Assembly (NCBI GenBank): GCA_026874595.1
Contig: CM049318.1
Coordinates: forward strand, 2,047,741-2,111,740
Origin: Sipunculus nudus
Lineage: Eukaryota > Annelida > Sipuncula > Golfingiida > Sipunculidae
DNA: 64,000 nucleotides
Direction: 5' to 3'
The notes below the pieces were generated by a model. That model was given only the letters and a program-made list of their open reading frames with translations, did no database searches and had not been told where the DNA came from. The first letter of the stretch is position 1. Each line of letters starts with the position of its first letter. Shown in pieces: positions 1 through 12,838 of the stretch. Position numbers and translations under genes: made by a program.

Positions 1-964
1 TTAATGAGGTCAGAGGTCACCAGACTTTGGTTTCACAATGATGACTTCCCAAAAATCTCATTATGAAACTCATTATAAACATTTACCAACAGAGATTCTC
101 ACCTGAATTAACTTCTCAGCAAAATACATGCATATTAAATAAGGTTAGAGGTCACAAGACATACAGTGGGTGTATTAGGCAAAAAAAAGGCATGGTTTTC
201 AGGGACCACCCACGTCAATTTTATCCCCCTGCATCAAAAAATCTTATATTGATTTTCACCTTTCAAAAAGATGAATTTATACAATTTTGATCAGATTTCC
301 TTTGCTATGTAGTGCAACTGTTTAGCCAAAACATTCTGTTATTATCATGCTTTTCCCTGATCATATGACATTTTTATTGAAACATACCAAAAAAGGTAAA
401 AAAATCTGCTGCCCACAGATTTCTGGGAAAAAAAGTGCCTGGGAACCATACCTTTCTTTTTTTTGCCTTATGCAGCCTTGCGTGGCTCTTGTTAATATTT
501 TCATTGTACAAGTTTGTGGATTGGCCTAGTTCTGTCAGTGCACTGAGAATTTTGCGTTTGTTTCTTGTGTACATTTATTATTGCTGTGGGTTGTCATTGG
601 TTTCCTAGCAACACCAGATTCACCATACGTTGTTAGAGACTATCACTCTGTAACAAAACACTTGCTAAATGCGTGCTTGTGAAGTGCTGTTAAGCTTGCT
701 GTACATTAGTTTTTTCTCAAGATGGATGATTTTAGTATAGATTTTATCAGATTAGTACCCAGATGCATTATTTGTACATATCAATTAGAACGTCTTAACG
801 TTAAGAACAAACTGGCTGTACAGAAGGCACACTAATCACATATCATTATTATCATATTGATATATTCATCTTCATTCAGTAGACATGCAGTGCCACCTAT
901 AGGCAATGGACATATTCTTGTTAGACTCCAATTTGTGATAAATATAATGTCTTAAAGTATAATT
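1..964. other. Upstream intron or intergenic DNA, no gene seen
   Basis: AT-rich sequence with only short open frames and no splice-bounded coding stretch. It may be intron of the plus-strand death-domain gene, whose 5' exons (signal peptide and most of the ectodomain) must lie before the window. Confidence 0.4.
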
Positions 965-3065
965 GTATCCGCCAAAACAGAGTTTTGCGGATACTATGTT
1001 TTCAGCTGGACGCCGCCGCCGCCGCCGGGTAGGTGTCCGGACAACTCCTCAGTAACCGCTGTGCGGAATTTTCCGAAACCCGGGATTATGTTCGGGTCAC
1101 ATGTGAACTGCTGCGCCCCGATTTTGTTTTGACCTCTGACCTTTCCTTTGCGCTCTGCGTCCGTTTGTGCGTCTGTTTCCACACATAAACCCACATATCT
1201 CGGGAACCGTTTGACCGATCAGGAAAATTTTTTTGCACAAATGTAGCCCTCGGAGAGCTTTATAACATACACCAAAGATGGTGGCGCCACCTGCAACCAT
1301 GTTTGCACAGTGTCCATCTGTTCGTCTGCCTTGGGTTAAAATCACTCATATCTCTGCAGTGACTTGACTAATTCACCTGAAATTGGGCATGCGTAAACAT
1401 CCTGGATAGCTTTTCTGATTTTATGACAGGTGGCGCCACCTACATTCACTTTTACGCTGCAGACATCCAAGCTCATATCTCGGGAACCGTTTGACCGATC
1501 AGGAAAATTCTTTTGCACAAATGTAGCCCTTGGAGAGCTTTATAACATACACCAAAAATGGTGGCGCCACCTGCAACCATGTTTGCACAGTGTCCATCTG
1601 TTCGTCTGCCTTGGGTTAAAATCACTCATATCTCTGCAGTGACTTGACTAATTCACCTGAAATTGGGCATGCGTATACATCCTGGATAGCTTTTCTGATT
1701 TTATGACAGGTGGCGCCACCTACATTTACATTTACGCTGCAGACATCCAAGCTCATATCTTGGGAACCGTTTGACCGATCAGGAAAATTCTTTTGTACAA
1801 ATGTAGCCCTTGGAGAGCTTTATAACATACACCAAAAATGGTGGCGCTACCTGCAACCATGTTTGCACAGTGTCCATCTGTTTGTCTGCCTTGGGTTAAA
1901 ATCACTCATATCTCTGCAGTGACTTGACTAATTCACCTGAAATTTGGCATGCGTATACATCCTGGATAGCTTTTCTGATTTTATGACAGGTGGCGCCACC
2001 TACATTCACTTTTACGCTGCAGACATCCAAGCTCATATCTCGGGAACCGTTTGACCGATCAGGAAAATTCTTTTGCACAAATGTAGCCCTTGGAGAGCTT
2101 TATAACATACACCAAAAATGGTGGCGCCACCTGCAACCATGTTTGCACAGTGTCCATCTGTTCGTCTGCCTTGGGTTAAAATCACTCATATCTCTGCAGT
2201 GACTTGACTAATTCACCTGAAATTTGGCATGCGTATACATCCTGGATAGCTTTTCTGATTTTATGACAGGTGGCGCCACCTACATTCACTTTTACGCTGC
2301 AGACATCCAAGCTCATATCTCGGGAACCGTTTGACCGATCAGGAAAATTTTTTTGCACAAATGTAGCCCTTGGAGAGCTTTATAACATACACTGAAAATG
2401 GTGGCACCACCTGCAACAATGTTTGCACAGTGTCCATCTGTTTGTCTGCCTTGGGTTAAAATCACTCATATCTCTGCAGTGGTTTGACCAATTCACCTGA
2501 AATTCGGGACGCTTATACATCCTGGATAGCTTTTCTGATTTTATGACAGGTGGCGCCACCTACAATCAAGTTTACGCTGCAGACATCCAAGCTCATATCT
2601 AGGGAACCGTTTGACCGATTGGGTCAAAATTTTGCATGTGTATAAATCTCACATAGCTCTCTATCATATGCAAAACTGGTGGCGCCACCTGCAGCCATGT
2701 TTGCACAGCTCCCATCTGTTTGTCTGCCATGGGATAAAATCACTCATATCTCGGCAGTGGTTTGACATATCTGCCTAAAATTTTGCAAGTTTATACATCC
2801 CCGACAGCTCTCTTGATTTTATGACAGGTGGCGCCACCTGCATTCTAGTTTATGCAGCAGATATCCAAGCTCATATCTTGGGAACCGTTTGACCGATTGG
2901 GCCAAAGTTTTGCATGTGTATAGAGCTTTCTGGATTTTTTCATAGGTAGCGCAACCTACATACACAATTTGGCTGCAGACATCCATGCTAATATGCAACA
3001 CTTCACCCGTTCCACTCTGATTTAGGCGGATACAAGTAGTCACTTGTCGACTACCCATATTCTAG
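965..3065 (+). mobile_element. Family A hairpin-ended element, copy A1 (longest)
   Basis: Starts at GTATCCGCC, the left arm of a hairpin with GTTTTGCGGATAC (965-994). Near the 3' end GGCGGATAC (3025-3033) repeats the start in inverted orientation, followed by the hairpin GTAGTC/GACTAC (3036-3054) and the terminal CTAG (3062-3065). TT flanks both ends. The body is a tandem array of 280-bp units. No protein-coding frame of the Rep/helicase type is present, so the copy is non-autonomous. The architecture fits Helitron/Helentron-associated elements; class membership is inference. Confidence 0.7.
1190..2960 (+). repeat. 280-bp tandem array, itself a dimer of about 140-bp units
   Basis: GGTGGCGCCACC recurs at 1429, 1709, 1989, 2269, 2549 and 2827, giving periods of 280, 280, 280, 280 and 278. 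A second copy of the palindrome lies about 131 bp into most units (for example 1560-1571). The two half-units resemble each other (CTCATATCT, a TTGAC motif, ATAGCTTT-like segments), so the array is a higher-order dimer. Central units are nearly identical; the right-hand units are more diverged. The repeated 70-codon open frames here are a by-product of the 280-bp period. Confidence 0.9.
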
Positions 3066-4525
3066 TTACATATATATATATACTGTATATATATAGAAGT
3101 GCTTTTTATCTTATTGCAGCAAAAAGCTTTTGAACTACAGCTTAATTACCTCAAAGTATGTGAAATTTTTCTTGTTCTGAATGTGTACAGAGGTTGAGGG
3201 TTGGAACTATATCAGTTGATAACATGATATAAAATTTATCACAATATATCATAATATCAGTATCTGGTACAGAAACTTATCACAAATGTCAGTACTTTCC
3301 ACCACATTTCTGGGGCTACCTATAACCTGGCAAATCCCAAGAGTTTTCAGAGAATGTGAATCTGTCAGTTTGTAGAACATCCTGAAGAGACTGCCACACA
3401 GCCAGTTTTCTTCGGTCCCCAAATGATGTATCAACCCACAGCCCTGATAAGGCTGGGGCCAGCAAATATCAGAAAGCCGAGCTCTCCAATATCTTCCACA
3501 TTATTTTAAAACCCTGGGTGAAAGTATGGCTTAGGAAGACAGGTTTGAACCCACCCCTCTCAGAACATTGGGTTAGTAGTCAGACACACTAACCACTCGA
3601 CCAACAGGACTGCATGGTGTGATTCCAATGTTACTTAATACTGTTGCTTTTTGCATTCTAGATTTCATTGGTAATACGGTCCTAATCTTTCTACTACCCT
3701 GGCTGTACCTTTATATCAGTGCAGCAGATACTCACCCCCTGGAATCACTGATTCTTTAATCTCCCCCTTAAGCTCTGAACTTAATATTTTATTTTTTTCA
3801 TAGTCATAAACTGGATAAATGATTGCTCTAGAATAACAATTAAAAAAGATGTATCAAAATTTTGTTAGCATTATAATCAGACATGGTTCATTTAAAGGCT
3901 CTCAGTAAAATAAAAGAAACCAAAATGCTAATTAGAGCATGCCAACACGTTTAATTCCCATAAGTCTTTTAAGAAACAAATATGCTATGCATATTAATAT
4001 TGCCCCTTGACCTTTTCTCTCAGCCAGTCAAAGGTAGTATGAATCTTAATTTTCCCTCTCCTGACAGATATTCTGTTTTACAGTTCAGCTATTATTACTC
4101 TCTTGTCAGAGGCTATGGGTTTTCATCGGACTCTGGGCTCAGATAAAATGATTAGATAATTCTTGATACAGTGTACCATGTGTATGGTTACATCAGAAAA
4201 ACTGTGATTACATATCTGCTTATTTCATGGACTTGGGCCTGCATAGAGTTTAAAGATTGTTCATATACTGTCACTAGTCTAATACCCTTTTGTTATTTTG
4301 AAAAGGGTTAAAATTGTTGTATATATGTTGACTACAACGCTATATATGTGTATACATGTTATTATTTTATTGTCAGTTGTATGTCCTTTTCATATTTATA
4401 TTTAGCATATTTATATATAGATGTAGCATTGTTATCAATTTTGTTTTAACAATTAAAATAAATTATTTATTAATATAATTAATATATAAAATAATATAAA
4501 AATATTATATTTATACATATACATG
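3066..4525. other. AT-rich intron or intergenic DNA with one SINE-like piece
   Basis: Starts with a short TA run (3068-3098). Apart from the tRNA-like piece at 3435-3615, I see only short open frames and no recognised family or splice-bounded exon. Confidence 0.35.
3435..3615 (-). mobile_element. tRNA-derived SINE-like fragment
   Basis: On the minus strand a pol III A-box-like block (TGGTCGAGTGGTTAGTG, about 3604-3588) is followed by a B-box-like GTTCAAACC near 3549-3541. The tRNA arms do not pair well, in particular the T-arm, so this is a decayed tRNA-derived repeat rather than a working tRNA gene. The 3' body extends into 3435-3530 without recognised domains. Confidence 0.5.
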
Positions 4526-4677
4526 TATATGTCAAGGCCCAGATCGCAATCTGGACGGATCTTAGATCTGGCCAGCATGAATTGCGATCTCAATTTGGGC
4601 CAGCCTGAACTGCGATCGCAATTTGGGCTGGACAGATCTAAGATCCGTCCAGATTGCAATCTGGGCCTTGACATATA
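4526..4677. mobile_element. Foldback MITE
   Basis: Positions 4526-4575 and 4628-4677 are inverted copies with about 2 mismatches in 50 bp, giving a long hairpin with a 52-bp loop. The loop carries further half-palindromes (GCGATCGC and GATC-rich copies). TATA sequence flanks both ends. The size and near-perfect arms fit a TA-target foldback MITE; the superfamily is not assignable by eye. Confidence 0.75.
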
Positions 4678-4679
4678 TA

Positions 4680-4790
4680 CAGTGGAACCTCTCTTTATGG
4701 GCACCTCTGTACTCTGTACGGCCATAACCAGGCAGTCCCTTGAAAGTAGGTCCCAAAATCTGTAACCTCCCTACTAAGGGCACCTTTTTA
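4680..4790 (+). mobile_element. Single pogo-like terminal repeat fragment
   Basis: After TA, the segment starts CAGTGGAACCTCTC, which resembles the CAGT-type termini of pogo/Tigger elements. No matching inverted end was found downstream, so this is a one-ended remnant directly abutting the foldback MITE. Confidence 0.35.
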
Positions 4791-5383
4791 TGTGTGCAAA
4801 AATGTCTGGTCTCATCAGTGTCTGTGATTCAGAGCTTCTACTGCATTTGTAATTATGTATTTATATCTTTTTTATGGAAATTGGCAGTGTATATTTCTTT
4901 TTTTTATTAACTTTCTTTAAGGTTTGAAACTTTTGTAGTATTTGTCTATGTTTTTATGTTGGTCATGAAGTGAGTAGAAGAATGCTGGTAGAAAAGAGTC
5001 TAGATTACATTCAAATATATTTTTAGTGATAATGTATTGGCATTTTAATTGCAAGTCAGAGTTACAGACATTGAATCTGCTAAATTTAGTATCACCAATT
5101 ATAATTAATGTTGTATCCTGTAAAACAGACAAATAATCTAGAAAAACCAAGCTACTATAAAGAATTATAACATGTAGGAACTTTGATAAAAGGACTGAAT
5201 ACAGTAATGCCTTCATTATCCAAACAAGAATTATAATAAATTTAAATTATTTGAATTCAAAATAAGTACATCAATATCTTATTTTATTGAAATTTAATTG
5301 TTTTTTTTAACAATTAATTCACTGGACTTTTGAAGTTTTCATGCTGTTGGTTTTGATGTGAGTATATTTTTACACAACTACAG

Positions 5384-5560
5384 ATATCCAGGAAACAACC
5401 ATCCCTCAGCCAATGTGTCCGTTAGATGGGGATAAGGAGTCAGACAATGGCACCCTCCAGTGTCCCATCAACAGTGGATCGGAAGATGGCAAGGACGACA
5501 TCAATGTGGTTGGTCCAGCAGAGGAGGGAGACACGCAGACAGTGACACCTAGTGGAGGAG
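5384..5560 (+). CDS. Death-domain receptor gene, ectodomain exon (first in window)
   Basis: Acceptor AG is at 5382-5383 after a T-rich tract, and the donor GTGATG begins at 5561. The exon is 177 nt (59 codons) and phase 1 at both ends, the same phase as the next exons of the gene. It codes an acidic, Gly/Ser/Asp-rich segment with two cysteines (near PMCPLDGD and LQCPIN) and a possible N-glycosylation site (NGT). This would fit the end of a cysteine-rich ectodomain or the start of the stalk. The internal ATG at 5413 is not a likely start, because the frame is open to the splice site. Membership in the downstream gene rests on phase and composition only. Confidence 0.55.
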
Positions 5561-7022
5561 GTGATGTACTAGACCTTTGTGTTTATTTATGTTTGAGCAT
5601 GATAAAGTAATTACCTTTGACAGATGTGGGATCACAGGTTATATGGGTATGTTGCAATAGGAACCATTCTACTAACCTGACACCCCTGGCTAAGGTCTGT
5701 ACCACCACTGTGTGCCCTCTTTACCCAGGCTGTTTTCATGGGCAGCAGTGGGGGTCACCTGCAAAACATATCTGTGGTACTGCATAATGACTTAATCACC
5801 TTTATCAGGGCTGATGAACACTGGTCCCAAAAGTAAGGTAATAAACTCTGGTTTACAAAACAAAGTGGCTGGCACCATCTGGACTGACTGTGTGCTGACC
5901 TGACACCTACCAGCTACAGGAGACCAACCTGGCAACCCTTCAGTCAAGGATTTTAAATTTAGATGTTTTAGCAGCTACAGGTTGCTGTAGTTAAGACCCC
6001 AGCCCTGTGCGCTCCCTAAGTGTAATTTTGAGAGCCAATAGACCTGATGCCATCAAGCCAAGCAGGAAGCTGCAAGAGACCCGTACCAGTTTTGGGGAAA
6101 AGCTACAACACCCACCGCCACAAAGGCTAAAGCAGCATACATTCCCTCCACAGATCCCAGCAGCAGAGACCCAGCCATGCTAATTGAGAGCTGAACTCTA
6201 TCAATGAAATGACAAAACTTCAAGATGAATGTCATTTTATACTTGCAGTTTCTGCCATTTAGACAACGTTAGCAATTTTTTTCTTCATAAGCCCCCTTCA
6301 GTCAAGGCCATACTTGATTGCTGGATCAGTGATCATTATCATTCTGACACAGTTGACATGAAGTTTTGATTTTTATCATAGCATAAATATAAAAAATAAT
6401 ATCTGTGAACAAAACCTTTGAACCCATGTGATGTAGAAACATTTCCACTGAAACTCAAAAGTCAACTTTATTCAGCCACAGGTGGCAGCAGCCCTTGGCC
6501 AACCCCAACTGTAGGTACCGTCTTTTCAACAAGTTGATGTCTTAGTCACACAAAAATGGTATATTAATAAAAAAATTCATTAAATCATTCAATGCATCAT
6601 TGCAGCACTCTGTATTAACAAAAATCTTGGAACCTTGGATTTTTTCAAGTTAAGTATGAGATTTTAGTTTCATTAGCTTGCTACAACATTAATTTTTTAT
6701 GCAGTGAAAGTTTGGTGAAATTACATCATATGATTCTTGGAAAACCCAAATTAACACATTTTCATCAGCCAAACTGAAATTATGATTCCTCTCTTGATCT
6801 GCATAAATAAAAAAAATACTCTGCCTGTGGTACCAGCTTATGAAGAGTGTACAGCTTTCTATTTATAGCAAGGCTGTAAAAGTTACCCTTACAGAGACCT
6901 TGCTTTACCAAGCTGCTCTGGCATCTATTTCATGGATAATGAACAAGCTAATGTAACCAGGCAACCAATTGGCTCATTGCATGCTTCCTGCATGAAGCAA
7001 CCAAACCCATCCTTTGTTTTTT
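5561..7022. other. Intron 5561-20824, unique 5' part
   Basis: Non-coding sequence before the first family B element. Scattered short frames on both strands show no domain, splice support or family similarity. The rest of this 15-kb intron is mostly repeats, listed separately. Confidence 0.5.
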
Positions 7023-8619
7023 AGCGAACCTGTGAGCTTATGCGATGGTGCGGCGGCGTCCGTCGTGCGTCGTGCGTTGTCTGTATGTTAACCATAGCTA
7101 TCTCAAAAATGGCAGGAGCTAGCATCACCAAATTTTTTGCAAATAATCAGTCATCCAAAAAACTATATCTGATTTTGTTTATTTTTTTTCTAATTGAATT
7201 TTCTTAGATTTTATAGGGAAAAAGCTAAAAAAGCTTTAAAAATCTTCTTCTCCAAAACTGTCCAGCCAAATTGTCCAATATTTCACAGAAATGATCCCTA
7301 GAACAATCTTTCTCAAGTTTGTTTGAATGGTCCCAGTTTGGAGATTTTTGGCCGAGTTACAGGAGGTTGAACTTTGTTAACTGTGCAAAAAAGCATATTA
7401 AAATTTAAATCTCAGAAACGGCTGGAGCTATCATCATCAAATTTTATGCCAATGTTGGTCACATATGTCATATCTTAAATTGAGGTATTGGTGGCGCCAC
7501 CTGCTTCGGCTTTTTTTGTACGGGGTCATTAGTGCCTGTATCACACTGAGGGCTACAAAAAACTTCTTCTCTTAAACCATATGGCCAAAATGTTTAATAT
7601 CGCACAGAAATGATCCTAGGGTAGTGCTTTCTGAAGTTTGTTCAAATGGTCTCTTTTCAGTGACTTTTGGCTAAGTTATGGGAAGCTGAATTTAGTCTAT
7701 GCCATAACAGCCCATTTTTGCTCAGTGGCTACAAAGATCTCCTTCTCAAAAACCACTGGGCCAAATTCTTAAATCTCACACATTAATTATCCTCAGATGT
7801 TGATAATTCAAGTTTGTTCAAATGATTTGGGTTCAGTGCTTTTTGGCTGAGTTACGGGATATTGAACTTAGCCGGTTTGCTGTATCTTCCTTTATGAGTT
7901 ATAAACTTGCGAAACGTTTTTCAACTGATGCCACGGAAGCCAGTTTGTTAAATATTGTACAAGAATAATCCCTATAACAATTCTTATAATAATTGTCATT
8001 AATGGTTCCACATGAATGATTTGTGGCTGAACTATGGAGATTGAATTGAGTCATTTTACCATATATGTTAGCTGTGTGATGCTGTTACATCTAGCCTGGC
8101 ACCAGTTTATCAGCATCTATTACATCATGCCACTAGACATTTAGATTTAAGGTTATATTCGGTTAATATTGACAAAAAAGTTTTTTTAAAAACTTTTAAA
8201 AATTTAGATTTATGATTTAAGTTATTCATCATACCATGCAATGTTACAATCATGGATATTCAGCTCTCTACGGCTTTATAAAGACAACTGTACATGGATT
8301 ATAATTATTGGTATCCCTACTCAACTTAATTCAAGAATTTGCCATCAATGATATATATCTGTATTTTCATTTTGCATTTAGTATGCATCCGTAATAATTT
8401 TACATATATTCCTGATTTCTTTTTTTTTATTAAAAGTCAGCTGCAAAGCATTTTGTATAAGGAAAATAAATTTCAAAGTTATTTCAAGTAGGGACCACTT
8501 TTGTGTACAGATGGCAGCACTTGGTTTACCATTGACAGATGCCAGTGCCTTGATGTTGGCCATTAGCCAAGATAATGTCAGCTCTATTAATAGTTTGGGC
8601 ACAGTGCCAGGATTGGGAG

Positions 8620-8990
8620 AAGTGCAGCCAGCTATAGGTCAAGAGTTCACTCAGTGCAGTAGCTGCATTCTATTTATAGCTTTGGCAGACTGCTCACTGC
8701 ATCATATTTAGCACCAAAGTTCAGCCTGAATCTATTTATAGCTTTGGCAGACTGCCAACTGTGTCAGATTATGCAACAGGTCAAGAGTTCACTCAGTGCA
8801 GCCTGGTACAGGTCAGGAGTTCACTCAGTGCAGTAGCTGCATTCTATTTATAGTGTTAGCAGACTGCCCACTGCATCAGATTTGGCACCCAAGTTCAGCC
8901 TTGATCTATTTATAGTGCAGTAGCTTGAGGCAGCAATTTGTCACAGGTCACTCGGGGGCAACTGCCTTACTCACCTAAGCCTTGTCAGCC
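8620..8990 (+). repeat. Family B minisatellite (AGTTCACTCAGTGCAG units)
   Basis: Irregular repeats of GAGTTCACTCAGTGCAG and CTATTTATAGCTTTGGCAGA. Related stretches occur at 10650-10695, 12460-12838, 16840-17010 and 28665-29104. A perfect NFI-type palindrome TTGGCAGACTGCCAA lies at 8744-8758. Confidence 0.75.
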
Positions 8991-9039
8991 CAGTGCATCA
9001 AACTCTGGGGAAGTTTGATGTATTGGACTTATACCTGTC

Positions 9040-10451
9040 TATGCGTCTTTGATTGTATTCTTATTTACAAGACAGGTGGTGCCACCTACATTGACTTTTG
9101 CAGTGTATGCGCCTGCTTATTTCTACAGAGGAATTTGATACATCAGCCTAAAATTGGGTGTTTATACATATCGGGTAGCTTTATAGTTTACAAGACTGGT
9201 GGCGCCACCTGCAACCATTTTTGCACAGCGTCCATCTGTTCATCGGCCTTGGGATAAAATTACTCATATCTGGGCAGTGGTTTGACTTATCCACCTGAAA
9301 TTTTGCAGGTTTATACATCCTTGACAACTTTCTTGTTTTATGACAGGTTGCGCCACCTACATTCAAATTTATGCTGCAGACATCCAAGCTCATATCTCAG
9401 GAACCATTTGACTGATTTGGCAAAAATTTTGCTCGCATAGCTCTTTATCATACGCAAAACTGGTGGACCAAATTGCCACCATTTTTTTTTTTTTTTTTTT
9501 TTTTTTATTGAATCAAAAAAGTACAGGCACAGAAACATTTTTAAAAATGGATGAAAAAACAGGAGACAATCTGGCACAGGTGAGATATAATCTCTGCAAG
9601 CAAAACACTTCAATAGAACAAAAATGTTACTAATCCTTAAATTTTAACAGATCTATAATACACATGCAACCTGTTATATTAATGCACACCTGGTACCTAG
9701 CTACCTGTGTACTAAACCTATTTTTTAATTATCAAAGATAAGTTAACTTCATCTGACCCTAGGGCCCTATAAAAAACTTGATCTAATTCATTCTAATCCT
9801 CAAGTAACTGACTGCCTGTTTACAATAAATACCTTACTAGCTGTGAATACAAAAAAAAAATATGTTGATTTCCTGTTGCAAATTAAACCAGATATCCCCA
9901 TATCACCTTATAAAAAAATATAGCTTTGGTTTTCTAATATAACAATCTTTGTATGATTAATACATCATTCAATTAATCCTGACCTAGTGGATGTTTATTT
10001 ACCTATTATTGTAAGAGAAGGTTAACAGTTTTTACAATGAATAGCTATTGCCAGAATGGCAGACCAAGTACACCCATGGGACAATTTACATTATACCCTA
10101 TTAATTATTATTTTTACATGCTTTAAATCTCTCTTGTCACCTAGTGATAATTTGCCACCATTTTTGCACAGCGTCTGTCTGTTCTTGTGCCATGGGCTAA
10201 AATCACTCATATCTCAGTAGTGGTTTGACTTATCTGCCTAAAATTTTGCATGTTTAAACATCTTGGACAGCTTTCTGGATTTTGTGGTAGGTGGCGCAAC
10301 CTACATACACATTTCGGCTGCAGACATCCAGGCTATTATGCAACACACCTCACTCTATTTCCCCTTGCCACTCAATCCATGCCTCACTTCACCTTTCCTA
10401 CTCTGACTTTGGTGGATTGACGTAGTGGCTTGTTGACTACCCATATTCTAG
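9040..10451 (+). mobile_element. Family A core, 5'-truncated copy A2
   Basis: Core units with GGTGGCGCCACC-type palindromes (for example 9199-9210) run to the family A 3' end, a weak hairpin GTAGTGGCTTGTTGACTAC followed by CCATATTCTAG (CTAG at 10448-10451). The GTATCCGCC start is absent, so where family A begins within the related family B core is unclear. A poly-T run (9481-9507) and about 650 bp of non-core sequence (9481-10150) interrupt the core. Confidence 0.5.
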
Positions 10452-11064
10452 TTTTTGTGTTGTGTGCACCCGTGCCAGAATTGCAGCAGTGATGTTTGTT
10501 TAATTGTTTCTTGTTCTAAGTGTTTAGTACTTGCATTGTTCATATACATGTTACACATGTTCTTGAAAAGTAATGGTACAGCATTGAAGCATTATAACTG
10601 GTGTAATCTCATTGCACAGGTTCGCATTAGGCCTGGCAAAAGTGCAGCCAGGTAGAGGTCAAGAGTTCACTCAGTGCAGTAGCTGCATTCTATATATAAT
10701 TGAGTCATTTTACCATATATGTAAGCTGTGTGAAGCAGATACATCTAGCTTGGCACCTGTTTATCAGCATCCATCACATCATCCCTCTAGACATTTAGAT
10801 TACAGGTTATCTATGGTTAATATTGACAAGAATGTTTTTAAAAGCTTTTAAAAAATGTAGATTTATGATTTTTGATATTCCTCATGCCAGGCAATGTTTA
10901 CAATCACAGGTATACAGCTCTCTGTGGGTATATAAAGATGGATGTACATGGATTATGAATAATCCATATCAGGTATCCATACTCAACTTAATTCAAGATT
11001 TTGCCATCAGTGAGATGTATCTGTATTATAATTTTGCATTCAATATGCATCTGTAGTAATTTTT

Positions 11065-12838
11065 AGCAAACCTGTGAGCTAATGCGATGGTGTGGCGGCG
11101 TCCTTAGTCCGTCTTCTGTACGTTAACCCATATATACTATCTCGAAAATGTCTGGAGCTAGCATCGTGAAATTTAATGCAAAAAATTAGCCATCTGAAAA
11201 ACTCTGCATTTTCTTAGATTTTATAGAAAAAAAAGGTAAAAAAACCTTTAAAAAAACTTCTCCTCCAAAACAGTAAAGCCAAATTGTTCTATATTTCACA
11301 GAAATAATCTTTTATACCATCTCTCTCAAGTTTGTTTGAATGTTTCAAGTTGGGTGAATTTTGGCTGAGTTACAGGAAGTTGAACTTAGTCATCTGTCAA
11401 AAAAGCACACTTAAATGACAGTTTCAGAAACAGCTGGAGCTATCATCACCAAATTTTATGCCAGTGTTGGTCACATGAGTCATATATGAAATTCAGGTAT
11501 TGGTGGCGCCACCTGCATTGACCTTTTTTTGTACGGGGGTCATTGGTTATCTGTACTTTAACCTATAATTTCTCAGGAATGGCAGGCGCTACCATCCCCA
11601 GTTTTTATGCAATATTCTGTCATTTATCAAATGTTGTGGGATTCAGCTTATTTTTTTTGCTATCTGTGTTTACTGAGATTTTATAGGGAAAAAGCTGAAA
11701 AACCTTTAAAAGTCTTGTTCTTGTTAATTGTTCACTATTTTGCAGAAATGATCCCAGAGGCAAGCCCTCTCAAATTTGTTCAAATGGTTTGCATTTGATG
11801 AATTTTAGTGGAGTTACATGAATTTGAACAGTCATTTGGCCAAGTAAGCATACTGACATAGTAATCTCAGAAATGACAGAATCTAGCATTACCAAGTATT
11901 GTGCAAATGTTGGTCACATGACTCATATTTAAAGTTGCAGATTTTGTGGTGCCAGCTATATTGACCAGTTTTTTATGGGCAAAAACGTCATAATTTTAGC
12001 CTCTTTCAGCTTAAAATGTTTATGATGAAACTGTCAAGTTGAATTGTTCAGTTTTTCAAAAGAATCATCCTAGGACATGGTTCTTTCAATCATATCAGAA
12101 AAGCTTTTGTTGGTCTTATGGCCATTATTATGTCTATTTCAAACCGAGGACTGCAAAACTGTTTTCTTCAAAATTATTGTTTCAATTTTAACTTCTGTAA
12201 CATTGCACAAAAATTATTCTTAGGTGGCCTTTGTTCAAGTTTACTTGAATGATTTTTGGCAGAATTATTGGACCTTTAACAATGAAAGAACTGCATCTTT
12301 TATTATTCTAGATATTTTGATAAAAAGTTTATGAATATGTCAGCTTGAAAAAAAGCATTTGAGCCAAAGTCTTTCAGTATGTGTAAAAAGATTCACCAAC
12401 ACTCCAAGTTTGTGTCTGTATCTTTAAATAGGTTGAGGAACTGCCAGTTGTTTCAGATTTGGCAACAGATCAAGAGTTCATTCAGTGCAGCCAGATTTAG
12501 GTCAAGAATTCAATCAGTGCAGCCAAGCACAAGGCATGTGATCACCTCATGGGTGACATGTGATCATCTCATGGGCGACATGTGAACACCTCATTGGCAC
12601 CATGTGATCACCTCATTGGTGTCATGCCCCTCAGGGCAGGGCCCCTGCATGAGCTTATGCAATGGTGTGGCTACTATTTAAGACTTGGCAACAGGCTAGA
12701 GGTCAGTCTCGATCTATTTATAGCTTTGGCAGACTGCCAACTGTATCAGATTAGGCAACAGGTCAAGAGTTCACTCAGTGCAGCCAGGTATGGGTCAGGA
12801 GTTCACTCAGTGCAGTAGCTGCATTCTATTTATAGTCT
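11065..12838 (+). mobile_element. Family B element, copy B-b (3' end missing)
   Basis: Starts AGCAAACCTGTGAGC after a T run and follows the family B body, including GGTGGCGCCACC near 11502 and the minisatellite to 12838, where similarity stops without a 3' hairpin. It matches 23220-23671 joined to 27784-29104, so it serves as the uninterrupted reference for copy B-e. Confidence 0.65.
12534..12625 (+). repeat. 23-24-bp minisatellite (CATGTGATCACCTCATGGG units)
   Basis: About four imperfect units of CATGTGATCACCTCATGGGTGA. A related three-unit stretch occurs at 28728-28798 in copy B-e. It is part of the family B body. Confidence 0.75.

Larger units (their letters stand above)
7023..10640 (+). 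mobile_element. Family B element, copy B-a, with family A nested
   Basis: Begins AGCGAACCTGTGAGC after a T run. The 3' end is recognised at 10613-10637 by GCACAGGTTCGCATTAGGCC, whose GCACAGGTTCGC is the inverted copy of the start; the second half of the terminal hairpin is replaced by other family B minisatellite sequence. Internal landmarks are GGTGGCGCCACC near 7490, the 8620-8990 minisatellite, and an inserted family A copy ending at 10451. The stretch 7023-9250 closely matches 15235-17330. No long open frame is present. Confidence 0.65.

Noticed and set aside
1430-2202. Three near-identical 70-codon open frames spaced 280 bp apart as a tandem gene family
   Set aside because: They are the same phase of the 280-bp tandem unit of family A. 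Composition is not protein-like, and the unit's other copies are broken by substitutions.
965-3065. CRISPR-like array of repeats and spacers
   Set aside because: The context is eukaryotic. The regular palindromes lie inside near-identical 280-bp units, so there are no unique spacers.
3535-3615. Working tRNA gene on the minus strand
   Set aside because: A- and B-box words are present but the acceptor and T stems do not pair; a SINE head is the better reading.
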